From assembly GCF_002160135.1 (NCBI RefSeq), contig NZ_NFJZ01000008.1:1-64000 (forward strand): DNA of 64,000 nucleotides. The letters run 5' to 3'. The DNA is from Lachnoclostridium sp. An196 (lineage in GTDB: Bacteria > Bacillota > Clostridia > Lachnospirales > Lachnospiraceae). The position numbers and the translations under genes are program-made. Shown here piece by piece: positions 1 through 8,199 of the stretch. How positions within the stretch are numbered: position 1 is the first letter of the stretch; the number at the start of each line of letters is the position of its first letter. Under the pieces are notes generated by a model that did not search any database, was not told the origin of the DNA, and saw only the letters and a list, made by a program, of their open reading frames with translations.

Positions 1-27
1 TTTACCAAAACTCTTTCTCATTGTCAA
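1..27 (-). promoter_or_regulatory. Sigma-A promoter at window edge, firing out of the window
   Basis: On the minus strand a perfect -35 (TTGACA, 22-27) is followed 17 nt later by TAAA at positions 4-1, where the window ends, so the -10 is only partly visible. It lies about 95 nt downstream of a second promoter with the same orientation. Such tandem TTGACA promoters are typical of rRNA or other strongly transcribed operons. The transcribed gene is outside the window. Confidence 0.55.
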
Positions 28-94
28 GAACTTTTTTATTTTTTCTTGAACCGTTTTGGCTTCTTTGCTTACCCCTTTCGGAGTCAGCTCGATT

Positions 95-123
95 ATAATA
101 CCACTGCTTCCGAGGAATGTCAA
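95..123 (-). promoter_or_regulatory. Sigma-A promoter downstream of the cvpA-like gene
   Basis: Minus-strand -35 TTGACA at 118-123, 17-nt spacer, -10 TATTAT at 95-100 (an overlapping TATAAT lies at 92-97). It starts nine bases after the stop codon of the CvpA-like gene and reads leftwards out of the window. With the promoter at 1-27 it forms a tandem pair. No ORF with a ribosome binding site is visible between them, which fits a stable RNA operon beyond the edge. Confidence 0.7.
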
Positions 124-131
124 CACCTTTT

Positions 132-725
132 TTAAACTTTTAGAAAAAATAAAATTCCAAACAAAAGCAGCAGGTTATTTTCATATAAAGAGCTCATCCA
201 AGCGCTGCTCCGTACCAACCCGCTTACGGCTTCTCCCCAGGAAGTCCCGCTGAACACCATCAGAAGCAGAAAGAACACCCATAAGGTCAAAATCTGTTGA
301 AAAAGCCCGAAACAGGCGCCGGCCAACCGGTTTAAAAGGCTAAGCCCGGGTACCTTCACAAGCGCTTCCAATGGAATGAATATCAGGCGGAGCAGAAATC
401 TTGCTACTACATAAGTCACAACCACCGAAAGGATCCGGGCCGCAAACAATGTTACATATTCTGCCGCCTGTTCTTTCAGTCCGGAAAGGAACAGCGTCTG
501 ATAAAGATCTCCGCCGTCTTCCAACAGATGATCCAGTCCCATTGTCTCCGGAAGAACTCCGCGGAAGAAAATTTCTACAGAAGGGGAGGCTATATATACG
601 ATCACCAGGGCAGCCAGGGTGATGGCCAGCGACATTCCTTTTTTTATCAAACCTTTTTTATAACCGTCCCAAATACCAAGTCCCAGGAATACCGCCCCCA
701 GAATATCTGCCAGATTCAAAGCCAT
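132..725 (-). CDS. CvpA-like integral membrane protein
   Basis: 197 residues, mostly hydrophobic, with about four predicted membrane segments (near residues 7-25, 30-48, 95-120 and 150-172) and a final hydrophobic stretch at 182-196. The N-terminal GIWDGYKKGLIKKG pattern, a short membrane-edge loop rich in Gly and Lys, is the hallmark of the CvpA/colicin V production family, whose exact role is unsettled (envelope homeostasis, secretion). The ATG is preceded by an AGGAGG site. It is the last gene of a run with the DUF5711 gene (14-nt gap), so co-transcription is likely. Family assignment is by pattern; function is not inferred beyond the envelope. Confidence 0.75.
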   Translation of the reverse strand: MALNLADILGAVFLGLGIWDGYKKGLIKKGMSLAITLAALVIVYIASPSVEIFFRGVLPETMGLDHLLEDGGDLYQTLFLSGLKEQAAEYVTLFAARILSVVVTYVVARFLLRLIFIPLEALVKVPGLSLLNRLAGACFGLFQQILTLWVFFLLLMVFSGTSWGEAVSGLVRSSAWMSSLYENNLLLLFGILFFLKV

Positions 726-739
726 CTTATGTCCTCCTG

Positions 740-1924
740 CTATTTTAAACGAATCTGATCCGTCCGTGATGCATGCATGAGAATAAATCTCTGATTGCCG
801 GAAAGTGTATAGAGATTCGATATAGATTCGTCAAATGTCGTCGTAAAGAAAACCGTCCCACTCCTATTAATCATGAGACATTCAAACTCATTGTAAATTA
901 ATATATTGGCGCCGGAAAATTTTAAAGTACCATAATCCAGATCAAATTCCGTCTCGAATTCCATGTTCCCCTGGGTGTTATAGACGCGCAGAGCATGAGC
1001 CTGCTCCTGCCCCGGCAATACAAGTCCTACCGCGTCGTCAGAATAAAATACACTCTCCACCTCCCGATCAAGGGGAATTTCCTGTACCAGTTCCGGGATC
1101 TGGGATCCCTCATACAAAAGAAGCGATGTAGTTCCCACCGCAAAGCAGTGAGTGGCATCTACATATTTCACACTGGGAACCACTGCACCTTCCAGCGTCC
1201 TGGCCGCCACCAGGTGGTCTTCATAGTTTTCACCCACAGAGCCAAAATTATAAAATGCCAGATAAGTATTTACGGTTCCGTTTTGTATCTGCAGGAACGA
1301 CACTGCCAGCTTCGCGGCGTCAGAACTCAAAGACATCTGCACCGGATACCCTGTATCCTGGAGGTCAAAATGAGAGGTCACCAGTTCTTCTCCTTCACTG
1401 CTGTACAAATTCAGACGCATGGCTTCTCCGTCCTCCAGAAGGCAGGCCAGCACACCCTGGGAGGATACAGAGATACTTCGGATAGGAAGCAGCGTCTGAA
1501 AGCTTCCTAAAAGACCGTCCGCGCTGAATACCATGGCTTCTGTCCCATTCTCGTCCGCCACCGCCGCACTGTTTCCGCATATATCTACCATGGGATTCTG
1601 CATATTATAGGTCTGACTCCATACCAGATTGTTGGAAGAGTCAACACAAGAGATTCCATCCCGGCTGTATTTCAGCACATATGTTCCAAATTCCGTATAC
1701 TGTGTCATCACTGTATCTGAACGCTCAAAGCTTCTTACCACCTCGTACACGTCATATGTTCTGTGCTGCAGCCCGATCTGGATTCCCCATGCGAACAGCA
1801 CCGCCAGGCAAACTATCGCTGCTGCGATGCCAATATTGCGCAAATGATGCCTGCGCAGATTTTTATTGTACTGTTCCATATCCGGATCTGTGTTTGACCC
1901 TTTTTTCAATAACTGAATGCTCAT
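740..1924 (-). CDS. DUF5711 membrane-anchored beta-propeller-like protein
   Basis: 394 residues. A cytoplasmic N-terminus (about 35 residues, basic) precedes one membrane anchor near residues 33-51, so the remaining ~340 residues should be outside the cell. The outer part is a series of short beta-strand repeats of the kind found in WD40/PQQ-like propellers, with no catalytic motif visible. This architecture matches DUF5711 proteins of Lachnospiraceae, whose function is unknown. It sits between the CvpA-like gene and the LysM gene, all on the same strand, suggesting a cell-envelope group. A GGGAG site lies before the ATG. Confidence 0.7.
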   Translation of the reverse strand: MSIQLLKKGSNTDPDMEQYNKNLRRHHLRNIGIAAAIVCLAVLFAWGIQIGLQHRTYDVYEVVRSFERSDTVMTQYTEFGTYVLKYSRDGISCVDSSNNLVWSQTYNMQNPMVDICGNSAAVADENGTEAMVFSADGLLGSFQTLLPIRSISVSSQGVLACLLEDGEAMRLNLYSSEGEELVTSHFDLQDTGYPVQMSLSSDAAKLAVSFLQIQNGTVNTYLAFYNFGSVGENYEDHLVAARTLEGAVVPSVKYVDATHCFAVGTTSLLLYEGSQIPELVQEIPLDREVESVFYSDDAVGLVLPGQEQAHALRVYNTQGNMEFETEFDLDYGTLKFSGANILIYNEFECLMINRSGTVFFTTTFDESISNLYTLSGNQRFILMHASRTDQIRLK

Positions 1925-1978
1925 GCTGTTCTCCCGCTTTTCGAGATGCTGATCTTTAGTATAACACTTTCCCCATGA

Positions 1979-3247
1979 TTATGGAAGCAGTATCACCTGG
2001 CCTTCATAGATTTTATCTCCGTCATCCAGCTGATTCAGTTCGCAGACCTGCGCTACCATATCTTCGTTTCCATACCGGTCCCGGCAGATCTCCAGAAGCG
2101 TGTCTCCTGCCTGAACCATATATGATTCAGGTTCCTGCACAGCCTGGGACATGGCCTCCTGTACTTCCTCTTCCGGTTCCGGCTGTGCCGTCGGTTCCTC
2201 TGCCGGGATCTCCTCTGTCGGATTCTGAGTTTCCGCAGATTCTTCCGCCGGCCGGGCGTCTTCCGGAACGGTTTCTTCTGCAGTTGCTGTTTCTTCCGGA
2301 GCCGGCGTTTCCGCAGATATCTCTTCCGGCGGAGTCTCCTCAGAAACAGCTGCGGAGGCTTCTTCTGTATCTGCCCCGCCCTGTCCGTCCGATGCCTGCG
2401 CCATCTCCAGCGCCTGCCTGTTCTCCTCCTCCGCCGCCGCTTCCAGAGAAGTATCTTCTTCCAGATTTTCGGACAGCTGATAGATCGCATCTTCCATATT
2501 TACCATGCGGTCATAATTATTGATCATAGTGATGCCGATCACCAGAATCACCATCACCAGGAATGTAGACGCCGTATAAAGAAAAGCCAGCATTTTTCTC
2601 TGGCCGTTCTGTTCCCGTTTCTCCTGCATGACATTGCGGAATTTGGCCGCCGCCTGATCTTTGATCATTCCCTCGGGTTCTATTCCGATCCCGCCGCGTT
2701 TCTGGCTCATATAGGCCTGCATGGGATCATTTCTTTCATAATATATATAATAACCGCTAAGAGGCGCAGGTCCCGACGCACTGCCTGCGTAAAATATCTC
2801 TTCATTATCCAATACGTCCATCTGAAAAAATACATATCTGTCTCCTGAGAAGTTTCTCAGATGCAGTGTTTTCATCTCCTCTGTCAGTACCGGCGGAAAT
2901 CCCGGATTAGACAGGAACCACCCCACCACGTCCATTCCTTCATACCAGTCCTGAATGTCCTGGAAGATTTTTCTCCAATGTTCATTCGAAAACCAGCCGC
3001 GGATTTCCCGTCCCATCTCCAATTCCAGCGCTCCCTGAATATAGATTCTGGAGCCCTCCTCTGCATGTCCCACCAAAATAGCTGTTTTCATACAAGTCAG
3101 GTTCGCCTCTGCAAGCTGGTGCAGATATGTATATGCATAATCCTCTATATAAATCCTGGTCCCGGCTCCGGGCTCCCCGATCTGCCTCACGTTTTTGGGG
3201 ACTTTCCGTTCTTCCTTCGTATCTTTCCGTTCCACCAGATCCATCAT
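1979..3247 (-). CDS. Inactive JAMM/MPN-like domain protein with membrane anchor and LysM
   Basis: 422 residues from the ATG at 3247, chosen because an upstream in-frame GTG is fused to the GGAGG site while this ATG is 8 nt from it. Residues about 30-170 resemble a JAMM/MPN domain: an ILVGHAEEG strand-turn, then VVGWFLSNPGF, which aligns with VGWYHSHPGF of active JAMM proteases. Both metal-binding His are lost (Leu and Asn) and the downstream Ser/Asp pair is not conserved, so metalloprotease activity is unlikely. One membrane helix follows (about 220-242), then an acidic Glu/Pro/Ala-rich linker of ~120 residues and a C-terminal LysM (about 375-422: YMVQAGDTLLEICRDRYG). The topology is cytoplasmic MPN, extracellular LysM, suggesting a link between a cytoplasmic partner and peptidoglycan. 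The function is not known. Confidence 0.75.
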   Translation of the reverse strand: MMDLVERKDTKEERKVPKNVRQIGEPGAGTRIYIEDYAYTYLHQLAEANLTCMKTAILVGHAEEGSRIYIQGALELEMGREIRGWFSNEHWRKIFQDIQDWYEGMDVVGWFLSNPGFPPVLTEEMKTLHLRNFSGDRYVFFQMDVLDNEEIFYAGSASGPAPLSGYYIYYERNDPMQAYMSQKRGGIGIEPEGMIKDQAAAKFRNVMQEKREQNGQRKMLAFLYTASTFLVMVILVIGITMINNYDRMVNMEDAIYQLSENLEEDTSLEAAAEEENRQALEMAQASDGQGGADTEEASAAVSEETPPEEISAETPAPEETATAEETVPEDARPAEESAETQNPTEEIPAEEPTAQPEPEEEVQEAMSQAVQEPESYMVQAGDTLLEICRDRYGNEDMVAQVCELNQLDDGDKIYEGQVILLP

Positions 3248-3347
3248 CTTGTCCACCTCCGTTTTGCTCCCATCGTAGCACAGAAGGTTTTTTCTTTTTG
3301 GCGAAACGAGTCCGCAAATCCCCTTTTCTCTTCGACAAAAACTGCTG

Positions 3348-4373
3348 TCAGTATGAACGGTTCTTTAAAATACTCTCCAGATCCATGGAAGTGTCATAAT
3401 AAGTCTCTTCCACATAACGGATTTTTTCCACCGGTTCTCCCCGTTCCAGACTCTGAATGATCTCTTCTACCTCCGGTCCCAGGAGCGGATTGCATTCAAA
3501 CGCCGCGTTGATCTCTCCCTTCACCATCGCTTCCAGCGCCGCCTGCATTGCGTCAAAACAGATAACGATCATATCTCCGTCCGGCCCGCAGGTCCGTCCG
3601 GCTTTCTGAATCGCATCCACCGCTCCGAATGCCATATTGTCATTCTCGCAGACTACCGCGTCGATGTCATCATAGGCTTCCAGGAATTGTTCCATCACTT
3701 CCTCTCCCTTTGCCTGCGTGAAATCTCCCGATTGGCGGTCCAGCATCTTCCAGTTCTCATGCTCTTCCATGACCCGGGCAAAGCCTTCTGTCCTTCCGAT
3801 CTGAGCAGTAGATCCCAGTGTCCCCTGCAGCGTTACGATCCTTATTTCCTCTTTCCCGCGTCCCCGGTTTTCTAAATAGGCGCTCAGCCACTCGCCGGCC
3901 CGCTCTCCCTCCGCCGTAAAATCGCTGCCCACCCAGCAGGTATACAGATCTTCATTTGCCGTTTCTATCGAACGGTCCGATAATATTACCGGAATTCCGG
4001 CATCCTTTGCTTCCTGAAGCACTCCGTCCCATCCAGTTTCCACAATCGGGTCAAGCACGATATAATCCACTTCCTGCAAAATGAAGTTACGGACTGCTTT
4101 CAGCTGATTTTCCTGTTTTTGCTGTCCGTCCTCATACAGCAGGTAATATCCGTTTTCCTCCGTAAATGTTTCCTGGAGGGAAGCCGTATTCGCCATTCTC
4201 CAGTCAGACTCCGATCCCACTTGGGAAAATCCCACGACGATATATTCATCACTGACCTCCGCCAGTTCTTCATATGGGAGGAGTCCCTCGGTCTGCTCCG
4301 CCTGTTCGGCGCAGCCGCACACTGCGCCGGCCGCAGCCGCAGCTGTCAAAAGCAATAACCAGGTTTTTTTCAT
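3348..4373 (-). CDS. Second YtfQ-like sugar-binding lipoprotein
   Basis: 341 residues. It has a signal peptide with a lipobox (AVCGC, Cys about 21), then a periplasmic-binding-protein type I fold. It is clearly paralogous to the binding protein at 8200-9327: both share G-F-x-Q-V-G-x-ESDWR near the N-terminus, VDYI..DPI.xTGWD, AGEWL, IGRTEGF and the ECNPL/ECNPM segment. It lies downstream of the YjfF permease but beyond an intrinsic terminator, and has its own promoter. It could be an alternative substrate-binding subunit for the same permease or a sensor partner for the YesM-like kinase. Galactofuranose- or arabinose-type ligands are expected from the family only. Confidence 0.85.
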   Translation of the reverse strand: MKKTWLLLLTAAAAAGAVCGCAEQAEQTEGLLPYEELAEVSDEYIVVGFSQVGSESDWRMANTASLQETFTEENGYYLLYEDGQQKQENQLKAVRNFILQEVDYIVLDPIVETGWDGVLQEAKDAGIPVILSDRSIETANEDLYTCWVGSDFTAEGERAGEWLSAYLENRGRGKEEIRIVTLQGTLGSTAQIGRTEGFARVMEEHENWKMLDRQSGDFTQAKGEEVMEQFLEAYDDIDAVVCENDNMAFGAVDAIQKAGRTCGPDGDMIVICFDAMQAALEAMVKGEINAAFECNPLLGPEVEEIIQSLERGEPVEKIRYVEETYYDTSMDLESILKNRSY

Positions 4374-4402
4374 CCTTATCCCTCTTTTTCTCTTTTTACC
4401 TT

Positions 4403-4431
4403 ACTATACTTGAGCCAGAGCCATTCCGCAA
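4403..4431 (-). promoter_or_regulatory. Promoter of the second binding-protein gene
   Basis: Minus strand: -35 TTGCGG (4426-4431), 17-nt spacer, -10 TATAGT (4403-4408), about 30 nt before the ATG at 4373. The -35 directly abuts the T-tract of the upstream terminator, so the distal binding protein can be expressed independently of the permease genes. Confidence 0.6.
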
Positions 4432-4471
4432 GAAAAATCCGCATGGAATCCTCTCGGACTTCCATGCGGAC
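4432..4471 (-). terminator. Intrinsic terminator after yjfF
   Basis: Minus-strand stem TCCGCATGGAA / TTCCATGCGGA with a loop of about 13 nt, followed by TTTTTCTT. It starts about 20 nt after the YjfF stop codon and separates the transporter operon from the second binding-protein gene. Confidence 0.85.
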
Positions 4472-4490
4472 ACAGAAATTTCTGTATAAT

Positions 4491-5507
4491 TTATTTTTTG
4501 CTTTCCTTGAGCTTCGCAAAGATACTCTGCAGCACAATAAAGAAGCACAACAGAGCTGCTACAGCGATATTGGACCAGGAACTCAAAAGTTTACCGTTGG
4601 TCTTTACCAGCGTGGAAATCGTACCATTGATCAGCACGCCAAAGAAGGAACCGATCACATTACCCACACCGCCGGTCAGCAGCGTGCCGCCGATAACTGC
4701 GGAAGAGATCGCATCCATTTCCAAGCCAAGTGCCTGCTGCACACTTCCGGACATAGTGTTCAGGCAGTAACAGATACCGCCGATAGAACAGAGGAAGGAA
4801 GAAAGCATGTAAGCTTTCAGCTTCGTTCTTTTTACATCCAGTCCCATCATGGTTGCAGACTGTTCATTGCCTCCTACTGCATAAAGACTGCGTCCAAATT
4901 TCGTATAACGCAGCATCAGGAATACAACAACCAACACAACCAGCGCGATCAGTACCGTAACACGGATAAATGGAATCTGAAGGATACCTTTGTTATTAAC
5001 ATAGCCGCCAAACGGAATCTCGAATTTCATATTCGCCAGGTTTACAAAAAACTGATTTGTACTGATGGACACCTGATCCGTACTGATCACCGCCGTCATA
5101 CCTCTGGCGAAGAACATACCCGCCATGGTAACGATGAACGGCTGAATCTCCAGATAACCGATGCAGAAGCCCTGCACTGCGCCAAAAACCAAACCGATCA
5201 CAAGTACCAGCACACAGAGCAGCGGAGCATTCATCCCCCACCGTTCCATTCCCACTGCAAGGAACATACAGTCCATGGCGATCAGAGAGCCGACCGAAAT
5301 ATCAATGCCGCCGGTCAGCATGACACAGGTCATGCCGCATGCCACGCAGAGAAGGCCCGCATTGTTGATCAGCACATTCAGGAAAGTCTGCAGGTGAGTA
5401 AAGCCTTTATCGGCATATATCACACACCCGGCTATGTACATCACGAAGAACAGCGCGATCGTAATCAGCAGGAGCAGAGTATTGCTGTTTATCTTTTTTG
5501 CTTTCAT
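4491..5507 (-). CDS. yjfF: Sugar ABC transporter permease, YjfF type
   Basis: 338 residues with eight to ten membrane segments and the BPD_transp_2 signature GGIDISVGSL (about residues 66-75) plus the SAVIGGTLLTGGVGNVIGS EAA-like loop near 266. It is one of two permease subunits in galactofuranose/arabinose-type (YtfQRT-YjfF) importers. Its ATG overlaps the stop codon of the YtfT-type gene (ATGA), implying translational coupling. It is the last gene before an intrinsic terminator. Substrate is inferred from family and order, not shown. Confidence 0.88.
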   Translation of the reverse strand: MKAKKINSNTLLLLITIALFFVMYIAGCVIYADKGFTHLQTFLNVLINNAGLLCVACGMTCVMLTGGIDISVGSLIAMDCMFLAVGMERWGMNAPLLCVLVLVIGLVFGAVQGFCIGYLEIQPFIVTMAGMFFARGMTAVISTDQVSISTNQFFVNLANMKFEIPFGGYVNNKGILQIPFIRVTVLIALVVLVVVFLMLRYTKFGRSLYAVGGNEQSATMMGLDVKRTKLKAYMLSSFLCSIGGICYCLNTMSGSVQQALGLEMDAISSAVIGGTLLTGGVGNVIGSFFGVLINGTISTLVKTNGKLLSSWSNIAVAALLCFFIVLQSIFAKLKESKK

Positions 5508-6571
5508 GCCGCAGCCCCTCCTTTCGCCAACGCTTTTTTCGCCGACCGTTTCTTCATGTACGCTTTAAACGGCGGAGCCTGAATCGTTACGATAATGATG
5601 ACGATGATTGCCTTGTATACCGGAGCCACATCCGAGGATACGCCCAGCGCATACAGCGTCGTCGTAATTGCCTGAATCGTATAAGCGCCTATAATGGAAC
5701 CTGCCAGGTTAAATTTACCTCCGCCCAGGCTGTTGCCGCCCAGCGCCACGGACAAAATCGCATCCAGCTCATAGTTCAGACCGATGTTATTGGAGTCTGC
5801 GGAGCTGATACGGGAAGATGCCACTACACCTGCAATACCTGCGCAAAGACCGCATACCAAATAGCACAGGAAAATAATCCGGGAAGAATTCAAGCCCGCA
5901 ATACGGGATGCCTTCTTGTTAATACCTACGCTCTGGATATACAGGCCCAGCGCGGTTTTCTTCAGGAGCACCGCTACAATTGCCACGCAAACCGCCGCAA
6001 TGATAATCGGAGTCGGGATAAATCCCAGATATCCACCGATGGCTTTGAAAGAATCCTCACGCACATACACGATCAGGTTGTTGCAGAGCAGCAGACCGAT
6101 CGCACGCGCCGCCGAATACAGAATCAGCGTCGCCACCATGGGCTGTACGTTCAGATACGCCACCAAAAATCCATTAAACGCGCCGCAGACGCACGCCAGC
6201 AGAATACCGCCCAAAACGCCCGCGATCAGCGGCATAGCCAGTTCTGTCGTGGAAGATACGCCATATCCTGCCAGCAGCATACAGCAGAAAGAAGCTGCCA
6301 GAGACATGACGGAACCCACGGAAATATCCGTACCTGCCGACGCGGACACTACCAGCGTCATGCCAATGGCAAGTATCGCAATCTCACTTCCTCTGTTCAG
6401 GATGTCGATCAGACGTCCGTACAGGACTCCGTTCCGGACAGAAATCGTGAAAAAGTTTAACGCAAAATTTCCGGAAGCCACATCATACAGGATGTTGACC
6501 GCCATAACCAGTATCATACAGAATATAGGCAGGAATAACCGCATTCCTGTAATCTTTTTAATCTTACTCAT
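5504..6571 (-). CDS. ytfT: Sugar ABC transporter permease, YtfT type
   Basis: 355 residues; about eight to ten membrane segments with the family motif AGTDISVGSVMSL and the cytoplasmic coupling loop ALGGNSLGGGKFNLAGS. The start is set at the ATG at 6571: it is 6 nt from an AGGAGGTG site, whereas the upstream GTG sits inside that site. It overlaps the ATPase 3' end by 8 nt and the YjfF start by 4 nt, so the three membrane and ATPase genes form a tightly coupled unit. It pairs with YjfF as a heterodimeric channel. Confidence 0.88.
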   Translation of the reverse strand: MSKIKKITGMRLFLPIFCMILVMAVNILYDVASGNFALNFFTISVRNGVLYGRLIDILNRGSEIAILAIGMTLVVSASAGTDISVGSVMSLAASFCCMLLAGYGVSSTTELAMPLIAGVLGGILLACVCGAFNGFLVAYLNVQPMVATLILYSAARAIGLLLCNNLIVYVREDSFKAIGGYLGFIPTPIIIAAVCVAIVAVLLKKTALGLYIQSVGINKKASRIAGLNSSRIIFLCYLVCGLCAGIAGVVASSRISSADSNNIGLNYELDAILSVALGGNSLGGGKFNLAGSIIGAYTIQAITTTLYALGVSSDVAPVYKAIIVIIIVTIQAPPFKAYMKKRSAKKALAKGGAAA

Positions 6572-8084
6572 CAGAGCCACCTCCTGCGATTGCCTTCATC
6601 ACGCTCTCCTGAGTCAGACTCTCCGTAATCTCTCCCACTTTCTGTCCGTCACGCAGGACGGCCATCTTGGTACAGGTACGGAGCATCTCTTCGATCTCGG
6701 AAGAAATGAAGATCAGGCCCTTGCCTTCTTTTGCCAGTTTCAGCACCAGTTTCTGGATCTCAGTCTTCGTACCTACGTCGATACCACGGGTCGGTTCGTC
6801 CAGAATCAGGAAATCCGGATCTGTCGCCAGCCATCTCGCCAGGATCACCTTCTGCTGGTTGCCTCCGGAGAGCTGTTTGATCAAAGTCTCACGGCTCGCC
6901 GTCTTGATCTGCAGCATTTCGATGTATTTATCCGCCAGCTCAATCTGTTCCTTCATCGGAAGCAGTTTGAAGATACCTCTTTTCGCCTGCAAAGCCAGAA
7001 TGATATTCTCACGCACGGACAGGTCTCCGATAATGCCTTCTGCTTTCCGGTCGTCCGGCAGAAGACCCATGCCCAGATTCATGGCGTCGATCGGCGCATT
7101 GATCTTTGCTTCTTTTCCTTTTACCTTCAGCGTACCGGTCTGATTCTTATCTGCGCCGTAGATCACGCGGGCCAGTTCGCTTCGTCCGGATCCCAGAAGT
7201 CCGGTCAGACCGACCACTTCACCCTTGTGGATCTGAAGGTCGAACGGCTTGATCGTTCCTTTATGGCTCATACCCCGTGCATCAATCAAAATATCATCAT
7301 CCGTAAATACCGGAGATTCGTCAGACTTAATAGCGGCCAGGTCATCGAAATCCTTACCCATCATGGCTGCCACCAGTTTCACGCGCGGCAGGTCCGCAAT
7401 CGGATACTCTCCTACCAGCTGGCCGTTACGCAGCACGGTAATACGGTCGCATACCGCATATACCTGCTCCAGGAAATGGGTAACGAAGATGATGCCTACA
7501 CCCTTGTCTTTCAGCTGGTTCATCAGCTTAAACAGTTTCTCCACCTCGTGATCATCCAGAGAGGAAGTCGGTTCGTCAAGAATCAGAACTTTACAGTCCA
7601 TATCCACGGCACGTGCGATCGCGATCATCTGCTGCAGCGCCAGAGAATACTCTTCCAGATTCTGAGTCACATCAATATTCATATCCAGATCCTTCATGAT
7701 CTGTTCTGATCTTTTCACCATAGCCTTCCAGTCAATGGTGCCAAGTTTCGTCTTCGGCTCCCTGCCGATGAACAGGTTCTCCGCCACACTCAGGTTCGGG
7801 CAGAGGTTTACCTCCTGATATACGGTGGAAATGCCTTTCTTCTGCGCGTCCAGCGTAGAATGGTTTACCACCGGTCCGTCGATGCCGTCCACATGGATTT
7901 CCCCCGCCTCAAAGGCGTTGATTCCGGTCAGGCATTTGATCAATGTGGACTTTCCTGCACCGTTCTCGCCCATCAGCGCATGGATTTCTCCTTTTCGCAG
8001 CGTAAAATCCACGTTGTCAAGGGCTTTCACACCAGGAAAGGTCATCGTTATGCCGCGCATGGTCAATACTACATTATTGTCCAT
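6564..8084 (-). CDS. ytfR: Sugar ABC transporter ATP-binding protein, double ATPase (YtfR/RbsA type)
   Basis: 506 residues with two tandem nucleotide-binding domains. The first has Walker A GENGAGKST (about 38-46), a degenerate signature (EYSLALQQM) and Walker B VLILDEPTSSLD. The second has a degenerate Walker A (GLLGSGRSE), signature LSGGNQQKV and Walker B FLILDEPTRGID. This is the usual arrangement of the CUT2 sugar importer family. It follows the binding protein after a 115-nt gap with RNA hairpins and overlaps the YtfT gene. It energises the YtfT/YjfF channel at the inner face of the membrane. Confidence 0.92.
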   Translation of the reverse strand: MDNNVVLTMRGITMTFPGVKALDNVDFTLRKGEIHALMGENGAGKSTLIKCLTGINAFEAGEIHVDGIDGPVVNHSTLDAQKKGISTVYQEVNLCPNLSVAENLFIGREPKTKLGTIDWKAMVKRSEQIMKDLDMNIDVTQNLEEYSLALQQMIAIARAVDMDCKVLILDEPTSSLDDHEVEKLFKLMNQLKDKGVGIIFVTHFLEQVYAVCDRITVLRNGQLVGEYPIADLPRVKLVAAMMGKDFDDLAAIKSDESPVFTDDDILIDARGMSHKGTIKPFDLQIHKGEVVGLTGLLGSGRSELARVIYGADKNQTGTLKVKGKEAKINAPIDAMNLGMGLLPDDRKAEGIIGDLSVRENIILALQAKRGIFKLLPMKEQIELADKYIEMLQIKTASRETLIKQLSGGNQQKVILARWLATDPDFLILDEPTRGIDVGTKTEIQKLVLKLAKEGKGLIFISSEIEEMLRTCTKMAVLRDGQKVGEITESLTQESVMKAIAGGGSDE

Positions 8085-8109
8085 AAGTTCATACCCTTTC
8101 GTTTAAGAA

Positions 8110-8184
8110 GGGGAGACCCGTGTATTGAGCCTCCCCATTTCCAGTTCCCATTCTCAATTTTCTCTGCGGAACATCATCCGCAGA
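8110..8184 (-). other. Two RNA hairpins between binding protein and ATPase genes
   Basis: The 115-nt gap holds two inverted repeats: TCTGCGGA...TCCGCAGA (8163-8184, perfect 8 bp) and GGGGAG...CTCCCC (8110-8136). Neither is followed by a U-tract on the minus strand, so they are not good terminators. Such hairpins usually block 3' decay and raise the level of the binding-protein mRNA relative to the downstream genes. Confidence 0.5.
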
Positions 8185-8199
8185 TCCAGCCGTTGGTAA

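Noticed and set aside
5916-7709. 597-codon plus-strand frame opposite the sugar ABC genes
   Set aside because: Antisense shadow of the YtfT and YtfR genes; no recognisable domain or start signal. The 390-codon frame at 4410-5582 is rejected for the same reason.
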